Positions 1 to 4,722 of a stretch of 5,701 bases of DNA are shown piece after piece. The DNA is from a bacterium HR32 (GTDB taxonomy: Bacteria > Sysuimicrobiota > Sysuimicrobiia > Sysuimicrobiales > Sysuimicrobiaceae). Within the stretch, counting starts at the first letter, position 1; each line of letters begins with the position of its first letter. The stretch lies in assembly GCA_002898935.1 (NCBI GenBank), contig BEII01000132.1:1-5701 (forward strand), given 5' to 3'. The translations under genes were made by a program, and so were the position numbers. Below the pieces are notes generated by a model. That model saw nothing but the letters and a program-made list of their open reading frames with translations, was not told the DNA's origin and did no database searches.

Positions 1-84
1 TTCGCGCTCGGCGGCCACGGAGACGTCCTGCTCGCTGCGCAGCAGCGAGTTCCCGCCGATGGCCACCACCGCCAGCCCGCGCAC
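1..84 (-). CDS. arcC: Carbamate kinase, N-terminal fragment (runs off the left edge)
   Basis: Only the first 28 codons are in the window. They read M(V)RGLAVVAIGGNSLLRSEQ and continue to the edge. The beta-strand followed by the glycine-rich loop (A-I-G-G-N-S-L-L) is the N-terminal phosphate-binding signature of carbamate kinases in the amino-acid kinase family; carbamate kinases commonly start with a V-V-A-(L/I)-G-G-N-(A/S)-(L/I) segment. The enzyme interconverts carbamoyl phosphate + ADP and carbamate + ATP in the cytoplasm, usually to gain ATP from arginine/citrulline, agmatine or purine-derived carbamoyl compounds. The GTG start at 84 is chosen because GAAGGG lies about six bases upstream on the minus strand. 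It is divergent from the dehydrogenase at 197, so the two may serve one catabolic process. With so little sequence, another amino-acid kinase cannot be fully excluded, though the motif fits carbamate kinase best. Confidence 0.72.
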   Translation of the reverse strand, partial: MRGLAVVAIGGNSLLRSEQDVSVAAERE

Positions 85-111
85 GCGGTACCCTTCGCCG
101 CCGGCCGCGCG

Positions 112-162
112 GTTCCCTCGCTGCGCGGGGAAGTGCTCTCCGCTATACTGGCGCGAGGGAAC
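112..162. promoter_or_regulatory. Divergent promoter region with a perfect 10-bp inverted repeat
   Basis: The arms GTTCCCTCGC (112-121) and GCGAGGGAAC (153-162) are exact reverse complements with centres 41 bp apart. Between them, at 144-149, is TATACT, a good -10 box for the plus-strand dehydrogenase (expected transcript start near 156). The opposite strand reads TATAGC over 142-147, which could serve as the -10 box of the minus-strand carbamate kinase. No convincing -35 box is seen at 17-bp spacing in either direction, as is common when an activator is needed. The right arm covers the expected plus-strand start site, where a bound protein would block transcription. The arms are visible in the sequence; the operator role is inference. 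Confidence 0.45.
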
Positions 163-196
163 GTGTCTGGAGGTGAGCGTCATCGAGGTCCTGCGG

Positions 197-1132
197 GTGG
201 TGCACTACGGGCTCGGGCCCATCGGGCTTGGCGTGGCGCGGGTGCTGCTCGAGCGCCCCAGAGTGCGGGTGGTGGGTGCGGTGGACGCCTCCCCGGACCT
301 GCAAGGCCGCGACCTGGGCGAGCTGCTGGACCGCGAGCCCGTCGGGGTGACCGTGGTGGGGACTTTAGAGGCGGTGCCGAGGGCGGAGGTGGTGGTGCAC
401 GCCACCCAGTCGCGCCTGGTGCAGGTGGAATCGCAGATCCTGGAACTGGTGTCCCGCGGCGCCCACGTGGTGTCCACCTGTGAGGAGCTCAGCTACCCCT
501 GGTTCCACCACAAGGCAGCCGCGGAGCGGATCCACGAGGCTGCCCAGGCGGCGGGCGTGGCGGTGACCGCGCTGGGGGTGAACCCGGGGTTCGTCATGGA
601 CCTGTTGCCGGTCATCCTGAGCGCGCCGTGCCGGACCGTCCGGCGGGTGTCGGTGGAGCGCAGGGTGGACGTGCGGGCGCGGAGGCTCCCCCTTCAGCGG
701 AAGGTGGGCGTGGGCATGACCGAGGAGGAGTTCCAGGCCGGTGTGCAGGCGGGTGTGGTCGGCCACGTGGGCCTCGGTGAGTCCGTGGCCATGATCGCCG
801 CAGGGCTGGGCTGGACGCTGGAGGCCATCGTAGACCAGGTCCGCCCCGTGGTCCGGGACGGACGGGTCGAAGGGCTGCGTCAGTCCGCGAGCGGCATCGT
901 GGACGGCCAGGAGCGCGTGCGGCTGGACCTGACGATGGCTCTGGACCTGGAGGACCCCACGGACCGCGTGCGGATCGAGGGCGACCCTTCGTTCGTGTCC
1001 GAGATCCCGGGCGGGCTGCACGGCGACGTGGCGACGTGCGCCCTCGTGGCCAACGCGTTGCCCCTGGTGCGCGCCGCACCCCCGGGGCTACGCACGGTGC
1101 TGGAGCTACCGCCCCTGCGTTTCTCCGGCTGA
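197..1132 (+). CDS. 2,4-diaminopentanoate dehydrogenase-like / dihydrodipicolinate reductase-like NAD(P)-dependent oxidoreductase
   Basis: From GTG at 197 the product is 311 aa. It opens with a Rossmann nucleotide-binding strand and loop (V-V-H-Y-G-L-G-P-I-G, residues 1-10) and an acidic residue ending the second strand (A-V-D, 28-30). A family motif S-T-C-E-E-L-S-Y-P-W lies at 93-102 and G-V-N-P-G-F-V-M-D at 127-135. The C-terminal part, G-G-L-H-G-D-V-A-T followed by N-A-L-P (272-289), matches the C-terminal domain of the diaminopentanoate dehydrogenase family. Characterised members oxidatively deaminate 2,4-diaminopentanoate in ornithine fermentation, but many relatives have unknown substrates, so substrate is unassigned. 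Start choice: GTG 197 has GAGG at 185-188, eight bases upstream. GTG at 173 (319 aa) is an alternative, and a stronger Shine-Dalgarno at 169-176 points instead to ATC at 182. The in-frame ATG at 59 lies inside the divergent carbamate kinase gene and upstream of the TATACT box, so it is unlikely. Carbamate kinase next door suits amino-acid catabolism. Confidence 0.82.
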   Translation: MVHYGLGPIGLGVARVLLERPRVRVVGAVDASPDLQGRDLGELLDREPVGVTVVGTLEAVPRAEVVVHATQSRLVQVESQILELVSRGAHVVSTCEELSYPWFHHKAAAERIHEAAQAAGVAVTALGVNPGFVMDLLPVILSAPCRTVRRVSVERRVDVRARRLPLQRKVGVGMTEEEFQAGVQAGVVGHVGLGESVAMIAAGLGWTLEAIVDQVRPVVRDGRVEGLRQSASGIVDGQERVRLDLTMALDLEDPTDRVRIEGDPSFVSEIPGGLHGDVATCALVANALPLVRAAPPGLRTVLELPPLRFSG

Positions 1133-1142
1133 GCCCGTCTCC

Positions 1143-1177
1143 GCAGACTCCCATGGGCAGGCCGGTCCTGGGTCTGC
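1143..1177. terminator. Weak hairpin between convergent genes
   Basis: GCAGAC (1143-1148) pairs with GTCTGC (1172-1177). The stem continues for two G-C pairs if T1149 bulges out. It begins 11 bases after the stop codon of the plus-strand dehydrogenase, in the gap separating it from the end of the minus-strand gene at 1244. The following bases (CGTGGTGTTCTG) contain no proper T tract, so it is at best a weak intrinsic terminator. The rest of this roughly 110-base gap shows nothing else I can support. Confidence 0.25.
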
Positions 1178-1243
1178 CGTGGTGTTCTGCCGACAACGCG
1201 GAGACGCCAAGGGCCGTACCGACCGTATCTGGCCGACACTCCG

Positions 1244-1790
1244 TTAGCCAACGGCCGCGGAGCGAAACAGCGCTAGTGCCGCGCGTTGCTCTTCCGAAAG
1301 CTCCAGGACAGCATTCCGTTGCACCGGGTAGATCTCTGCCCTTGCCCACAACTCCTCACGGACGCTGCTGAATACACCAGTTTTCACACGCCTGCGCCTC
1401 AGCTCGTCAACGAGCAGCTGAGCCTCAGATAGGAAAACGCTCTCGATCACCCACGGCCGGCCTGTGGCCTCGCGATGTCATAGAAGTTGCCTTCGGCCCC
1501 GTGAACACGAGATAGTAGTCTGGAAGCGCATTAGCAGTAATGTCCAATCCCCATTCCCGCAGGGGGTACCACTTGATATTGACCGTGCGACCTGTCAAGG
1601 GCCCAGCGCTGAAGCGCCCGTCAACGCCCCTTTGAGAAGCTGATTCCTCGAGCACGATCGGAAAGATTCTGGATGCGATGTACTCACCAAGATGGTCGAT
1701 CTGAGCAGGCCGACCGACGAGATCGGTAATCTCCCGTTCGAGGATATTCCTCCTTCTGATTAGATCCGAGAGTCGCGTTAGGTCCTCCAT
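1244..1790 (-). pseudogene. Frameshifted DUF6998-like hypothetical protein
   Basis: Two minus-strand reading frames form one protein of about 182 aa. The first starts at ATG 1790, with a strong GGGGAGG Shine-Dalgarno six bases upstream, and gives about 108 residues, including G-R-P-A-Q-I-D-H-L-G-E-Y-I-A-S, V-N-I-K-W-Y-P and D-Y-Y-L-V-F-T-G-P-K. The second frame picks up as G-R-P-W-V-I-E-S-V-F-L and runs to TAA at 1244, passing A-E-I-Y-P-V-Q-R-N. I recall complete single-frame proteins with this motif order, annotated as DUF6998 or hypothetical; I could not search for them. The second frame is closed by TGA at 1480-1478, so the shift must lie downstream of it, most likely 1459-1470. One extra base there (or two missing) restores a T-S-R-G-x-x-R-P-W junction. 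The function is unknown. G+C is lower than in neighbours (50% at 1501-1560 and 57% at 1681-1740), suggesting acquisition by transfer. An assembly error or programmed +1 shift could also explain the break. Confidence 0.66.
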
Positions 1791-1833
1791 CTCGAGCCTC
1801 CCCCCAGCCTTCCAGCAGGCCCCTGACACGGCA

Positions 1834-1861
1834 AATGTACTTCGGGCGGCAGGAACGGCAA
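1834..1861 (-). promoter_or_regulatory. Candidate sigma-70-type promoter for the frameshifted gene
   Basis: On the minus strand TTGCCG (1861-1856) is followed after 16 bases by TACATT (1839-1834). This places the transcript start near 1827, about 37 bases before the ATG at 1790 and upstream of its strong Shine-Dalgarno site. Both hexamers match consensus at four of six positions. The promoter suggests that this gene is, or was, transcribed separately from comF. Confidence 0.4.
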
Positions 1862-1883
1862 AGAGGGCAGGTGGGAGGGTCCC

Positions 1884-1905
1884 GTGCGGGTTGGAGGACC
1901 CGCAC
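1884..1905 (-). terminator. Hairpin downstream of comF
   Basis: GTGCGGGT (1884-1891) and ACCCGCAC (1898-1905) form a perfect 8-bp stem with a six-base loop, starting 48 bases after the comF stop codon on the minus strand. No T tract follows, so it may be a Rho-type or 3'-end-stabilising structure rather than a classical intrinsic terminator. A second nested fold spans the comF stop itself: CCCCTG 1927-1932 with CAGGGG 1954-1959, and inner CCGC 1936-1939 with GCGG 1944-1947. On the minus strand that fold is followed by a short T-rich stretch (ATTTCTT). Either could mark the transcript end. Confidence 0.35.
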
Positions 1906-1952
1906 AGAAGGTCAAGAAATTCCGCGCCCCTGGTCCCGCAAACGCGGTGCCG

Positions 1953-2693
1953 TCAGGGGTCCGGCACCACCATGGCCACCGCCACCGCGCACACCTCTTG
2001 TGCCCCCGCCGCCCGCAGGGCCGCGGCGCACTCTTTCAGGGTGCTGCCGGTGGTGACCACGTCGTCCACCAGCAGCAGACGCAACCCACCTACGCGCCCG
2101 CGTACGGCGAACGCCTCCCGGACGTTCCGCCTGCGCTGGTCCTCGTCCAACTCCGTCTGCGAGGGCGTGTCCCGCACCCGCACCAGGAGCCTCCGAACGG
2201 GGCGGCCGAGATCTGCGGACACCACCCGCGCCAGCTCCTCCGCCTGGTTGAACCCCCTTTGCGCCTCGCGCCGGGGGTGGAGGGGCACGGGCACCACCGC
2301 GTCCACCCCGCACAGCCGGGGCTCCTGCGCCACCACCTCCGCCCGCCCCCGGCCCAGGGGCTCGACCAGGCCCAGCTTGCCCCGGTACTTCAGGGCGTGC
2401 ACGGCCTCCCGCAGGGCCCCCTCGTAGCGCCCGAAGGCCCGGACTCGCAGCGGATCCCTCCGGTGGCGGCAGGGGACGCAGGTAAAGGCCAGGTCCGGAG
2501 GGCCCCGCAGGGGCCGGCCGCACATCTCGCACACCGGCCTTGCGATCCTCGGAAAGCGTGCCCAGCACGTCCCGCACAGAGGGAATGCGTCCGCCTGTCC
2601 ACACACCTGGCACCGGGGTGGGAACAGGAGGTCCAGGACCGCCCGGCCCCAGGGGCGCAGGGCTTGCACCAGCGGCCGCAGGAGTTCCGCCAT
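1953..2693 (-). CDS. comF: ComF family protein: zinc ribbon plus phosphoribosyltransferase-like domain
   Basis: The 246-aa product matches the usual length and order of ComF/ComFC/GntX proteins. It has four CxxC pairs (C28/C31, C40/C43, C55/C58, C72/C75) forming an N-terminal double zinc-ribbon. A-L-K-Y-R-G-K follows at 100-106, then V-P-V-P-L-H-P with R-G-F-N-Q (134-150), S-Q-T-E-L with R-R-R-N-V (178-191), and the PRPP-binding loop L-L-L-V-D-D-V-V-T-T-G-S-T-L (206-219). In competent bacteria ComF proteins help bring transforming single-stranded DNA into the cytoplasm; in others the role is less clear. The catalytic-type D-D-V-V-T-T-G loop is intact. ATG at 2693 is chosen although its Shine-Dalgarno (GGGTGGG) is poor and very close; an in-frame TTG at 2714 has none. 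No clear promoter lies just upstream, so readthrough from the LLM gene past the terminator at 2758-2778 is possible. No other competence genes are in view. Confidence 0.92.
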   Translation of the reverse strand: MAELLRPLVQALRPWGRAVLDLLFPPRCQVCGQADAFPLCGTCWARFPRIARPVCEMCGRPLRGPPDLAFTCVPCRHRRDPLRVRAFGRYEGALREAVHALKYRGKLGLVEPLGRGRAEVVAQEPRLCGVDAVVPVPLHPRREAQRGFNQAEELARVVSADLGRPVRRLLVRVRDTPSQTELDEDQRRRNVREAFAVRGRVGGLRLLLVDDVVTTGSTLKECAAALRAAGAQEVCAVAVAMVVPDP

Positions 2694-2757
2694 CCCACCC
2701 GGGTAAACGCACAAGCGGCGGGATTTTGCACGCGGAGGCTCTAGGAGCGTGTCCCGG

Positions 2758-2778
2758 AAAACCCCTCCAGCGGAGGGG
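2758..2778 (-). terminator. Intrinsic terminator of the LLM oxidoreductase gene
   Basis: Read on the minus strand, CCCCTCC (2778-2772), a GCT loop and GGAGGGG (2768-2762) form a 7-bp, almost all G-C stem. TTTT follows directly (2761-2758). This is a standard Rho-independent terminator located 43-63 bases after the LLM gene stop codon and 65 bases before the comF start. Confidence 0.7.
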
Positions 2779-2791
2779 GACCGGGGTCCCC
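2776..2791 (-). promoter_or_regulatory. Alternative stem overlapping the terminator and the upstream hairpin
   Basis: GGGGAC (2776-2781) can pair with GTCCCC (2786-2791) around a four-base loop. Its left arm takes three bases from the terminator stem (2776-2778) and its right arm takes the four C residues of the long hairpin at 2788-2816. It therefore cannot form together with either. That is the arrangement of an antiterminator, though no leader peptide or ligand domain is recognisable. Confidence 0.25.
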
Positions 2792-2816
2792 AAAAATCGC
2801 TCCGCGATTTTTGGGG
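2788..2816. terminator. Perfect 13-bp hairpin after the LLM gene
   Basis: CCCCAAAAATCGC (2788-2800) and GCGATTTTTGGGG (2804-2816) are exact complements around a three-base loop. The structure begins four bases after the LLM stop codon on the minus strand. The run of five A-T pairs lies inside the stem, so this is not itself a classical terminator. It may stabilise the 3' end of the LLM mRNA or set the fold of the terminator that follows. Confidence 0.55.
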
Positions 2817-2820
2817 TGGT

Positions 2821-3699
2821 CTAGACCAGATGCCGGACCGCGTCCCGGAAGCGGCGGAGGGCCGCCACGTGCTGGTCCGGACTCTTCAGGCCGCTGCGCA
2901 TGGTGTTCACCGCCAGGTGCGTGCCGCCCAGACGCCGCCACGTCTCCACCGCCTGCGGCCAGGACTCCTGTGGGGTGGTTCCCAGGTGCAGGCGCCCCTC
3001 GACCCCGAAGGCTGCGGGGTCGCGCCCCGCCTCGCGGACGTAGGTCCGTACCCGCTCCAGCACCTCCGCCGCCTGGGGGCCAGGAGCGAGCTGGGAGATC
3101 CAGCCGTCCGCGATGCGCGCCATCCGGCGGAGCGCGGGCTCCGCGCTCCCGCCCATCCAGACCGGGATCGGCCGCTGCACGGGCAATGGGTTGATCCCGG
3201 CCCCGCGCACGCGGTGGTAGCGCCCCTCGAAGTCCACGAGCTGCTGGGTCCACAACAGCCGCAGAAGCGTGACCTGCTCCTCGATGCGGCGGCCGCGGTT
3301 CCGGAAGTTCTCGCCCAGGGCCTCGTACTCCACGGGGTTCCAGCCGAGCCCCACCCCGAGCCGCAACCGGCCGCGGCTCAGGACGTCCACCTCCGCCGCC
3401 TGCTTCGCCACGAGGACGGTCTGGCGCTGCGGCAGGATTAGGACGCCGGTGGTGAGCCCGATCCGGGAGGTACAGGCCGCCAAGAAGCCGAACAGCACGA
3501 ACGGTTCGTGGAAGGGGGACTCGTGGGTGTACGGGGGTTGGCGGCCCAGGTCCTTCAAGCGGTCGGGGTGAGCGCCCAGCACGTGCTCGTAGGCCAACAG
3601 GTAGTCGAACCCCAGCTCCTCCACGCCCTGCGCGTACGCCCGGATGGCGCCGGGGTCGTTCCCGATCTCGGTCTGGGGAAACACCACACCGAGCTGCAC
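2821..3699 (-). CDS. LLM-class F420-dependent oxidoreductase (Rv2161c-like family)
   Basis: The product is 292 aa, typical for luciferase-like TIM-barrel flavin/F420 enzymes. It begins M(V)QLGVVFPQTEIGNDPG. Recognisable blocks are G-F-D-Y-L-L-A-Y-E-H-V-L-G (30-42), F-H-E-P-F-V-L-F-G (63-71), R-I-G-L-T-T-G-V-L-I-L-P-Q-R (79-92), A-K-Q-A-A-E-V-D-V-L-S-R-G-R-L (98-112), G-V-G-L-G-W-N (115-121), R-R-I-E-E-Q (137-142) and P-I-P-V-W-M-G-G (177-184). These match the subfamily often annotated TIGR03619, probable F420-dependent oxidoreductase. Such enzymes move hydride between coenzyme F420 (or FMN) and a small organic substrate; the substrate here cannot be read from sequence. The GTG start at 3699 is preferred because GGAGGTGAGG sits with GGAGG eight bases upstream; the in-frame GTG at 3708 touches that site. 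Well-formed hairpins follow the stop, so it is probably monocistronic. Confidence 0.9.
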   Translation of the reverse strand: MQLGVVFPQTEIGNDPGAIRAYAQGVEELGFDYLLAYEHVLGAHPDRLKDLGRQPPYTHESPFHEPFVLFGFLAACTSRIGLTTGVLILPQRQTVLVAKQAAEVDVLSRGRLRLGVGLGWNPVEYEALGENFRNRGRRIEEQVTLLRLLWTQQLVDFEGRYHRVRGAGINPLPVQRPIPVWMGGSAEPALRRMARIADGWISQLAPGPQAAEVLERVRTYVREAGRDPAAFGVEGRLHLGTTPQESWPQAVETWRRLGGTHLAVNTMRSGLKSPDQHVAALRRFRDAVRHLV

Positions 3700-3882
3700 C
3701 GTCCTCACCTCCGGTCTCTCAGAGGCGTCTGCTTACCAGGATGCACCTCGGGCGAGGGAAACCGCCAGCAGTCCCAGGGTACCCGATGCCCTCCGTGCCC
3801 GTGCAACTCTACCGCCGCCCGATGCGCGATTCCCTTGCCTTACAATGGTCTGGTCTGGCTTGCCTGCGCGGGGGCTGCTCGC
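3700..3882. other. Divergent intergenic region between the LLM gene and the exported-protein gene
   Basis: This 183-base gap carries the Shine-Dalgarno of the LLM gene (GGAGGTGAGG on the minus strand, about 3703-3712) and the upstream region of the plus-strand gene. For the LLM gene, TTGCAC (3806-3801, minus) and TACCCT (3781-3776) are a weak promoter pair with an overlong 19-base spacer. GCGAGGGAA at 3752-3760 repeats nine bases of the inverted-repeat arm at 153-161. I see no riboswitch, tRNA or small-RNA signature. Confidence 0.35.
3841..3846 (+). promoter_or_regulatory. Candidate -10 box for the exported-protein gene
   Basis: TACAAT matches the -10 consensus at five of six positions and would start a transcript near 3853, about 30 bases before the ATG at 3883. 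No good -35 hexamer lies 16-18 bases upstream (around 3818-3823). Confidence 0.35.
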
Positions 3883-4671
3883 ATGGGGACGGGGGTGCTT
3901 CCCATACTCCTCGCGGGATCGGTCGCCTGGTCGCTCGGGGCCACGGCCGATCCGCCCGGGGGCGCCACCGCCTTCCTGAAGCTCAACCGCTACTACGTGC
4001 TCTACACGCGGCCCCGGGGACCCTGGGTGGACGCGACCGGCTCGCTCCTGCTCCCAGTGTGGGCTGTGCGCGATTTGCTTGCAGTGGACGTGTGGTACGA
4101 CTCGCGGACCGGGGTCTTTTCCGCGCGCCGCGGAGACCGGCTTGCCACCGTTGCGGCCCCACCACGGCTCGCTACACCCGTGGACGATACTCCGGTGGCC
4201 GTCGGCCGGCTGGTCCGAGAGCTCGGCATACGCTCCGCCTGGGACGCCGCCAGCCGTACCTTGATCCTCAACGACCCCAGCTCCACCCTAGACGGGTTCG
4301 CCGACATCTTCGAAGACTGGTTGGACGCCACGGGCACCGCGGATACAGTTCTCCTCGCACCACGAAGGTTTGCCTTGCGTCCAAGCGTAACGGCGTTCGG
4401 GCCCTCTCTCCAAGTGGACCTGGAACTCGTGCCGAGAGGGAGTTCGGTGCAAGACGGCCAGCAAGCGCTGTACCTGTTCGCGGTCCACGCTAACGGCCAC
4501 GTCTTCCCCTTGGGCTACCGATTCCCGTTCCCTCCAGACCAGCCCGCGCGAGAACAGCGAAAAGATCCCTGTGTGAAGCGGGACGACGTGTTCCACTGCC
4601 GCGCGGTCATCCCCGACGACCCACGCTCGCCGCTCAAGTACCTGGTGGCCCGGATTCGGCTCCGCAAGTAA
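3883..4671 (+). CDS. Probable exported protein with a copper-amine-oxidase-N-like stalk domain
   Basis: From ATG 3883 the product is 262 aa. Residues 5-19 are hydrophobic and A-T-A at 20-22 would suit signal peptidase cleavage before D-P-P, although the n-region has no basic residue. Residues 36-130 resemble the copper-amine-oxidase-N1-like repeat of surface proteins: V-L-Y-T-R-P (39-44) and P-W-V-D followed by L-L-L-P-V-W-A-V-R-D-L-L (47-66). V-W-Y-D (70-73) precedes a second half with R-L-V-R-E-L-G-I-R-S-A-W-D (109-121). In known proteins this domain is a wall or stalk module, not a copper enzyme. Residues about 155-262 match nothing I recognise; two cysteines (230, 239) could form a disulfide. 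The ATG has only a weak G-run (3870-3874) upstream, so a start at a non-ATG codon a little earlier is possible. The gene is convergent with adenosylhomocysteinase, and nothing nearby indicates its role. Confidence 0.66.
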   Translation: MGTGVLPILLAGSVAWSLGATADPPGGATAFLKLNRYYVLYTRPRGPWVDATGSLLLPVWAVRDLLAVDVWYDSRTGVFSARRGDRLATVAAPPRLATPVDDTPVAVGRLVRELGIRSAWDAASRTLILNDPSSTLDGFADIFEDWLDATGTADTVLLAPRRFALRPSVTAFGPSLQVDLELVPRGSSVQDGQQALYLFAVHANGHVFPLGYRFPFPPDQPAREQRKDPCVKRDDVFHCRAVIPDDPRSPLKYLVARIRLRK

Positions 4672-4691
4672 TGGGGGTCCAGCTTGAGCCG

Positions 4692-4710
4692 CGGGCCGGC
4701 GCGGGGCCCG
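4692..4710. terminator. GC hairpin between convergent genes
   Basis: CGGGCC (4692-4697) pairs with GGCCCG (4705-4710) around a seven-base loop, in the 51-base gap between the stops of the plus-strand exported-protein gene and the minus-strand adenosylhomocysteinase gene. A pyrimidine-rich but not T-only stretch (CCCTTCCTTCTC) follows on the plus strand. It could serve both genes as a weak terminator. Confidence 0.35.
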
Positions 4711-4722
4711 GACCCTTCCTTC

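Noticed and set aside
59..196. Extended N-terminus of the dehydrogenase from ATG 59
   Set aside because: It overlaps the divergent carbamate kinase start and the TATACT box, and the extra residues are not part of the Rossmann fold.
365..1021. Minus-strand open frame (218 codons) antisense to the dehydrogenase
   Set aside because: His/Pro-rich mirror of a real gene, with no Shine-Dalgarno or family resemblance.
1244..1450. Separate 68-residue gene starting at GTG 1450
   Set aside because: Its first residues continue the upstream frame (G-R-P-W-V-I-E-S) and it has no Shine-Dalgarno of its own; it is the 3' half of the frameshifted gene.
1884..2744. Plus-strand open frame (286 codons) antisense to comF
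   Set aside because: It lacks protein-like composition or motifs and is antisense to a clear gene, so it is a high-GC artefact.
1912..2793. Long minus-strand open frame (293 codons) overlapping comF in another frame
   Set aside because: Its translation is a Gly/Pro/Arg-rich shadow without domain features. The ComF frame has all family motifs.
3508..3882. Upstream in-frame extension of the exported protein from ATG 3508
   Set aside because: It is antisense to the LLM gene, reads as low-complexity sequence up to 3699, and starts well before the TACAAT promoter candidate. The hydrophobic signal-like segment begins only near 3883.
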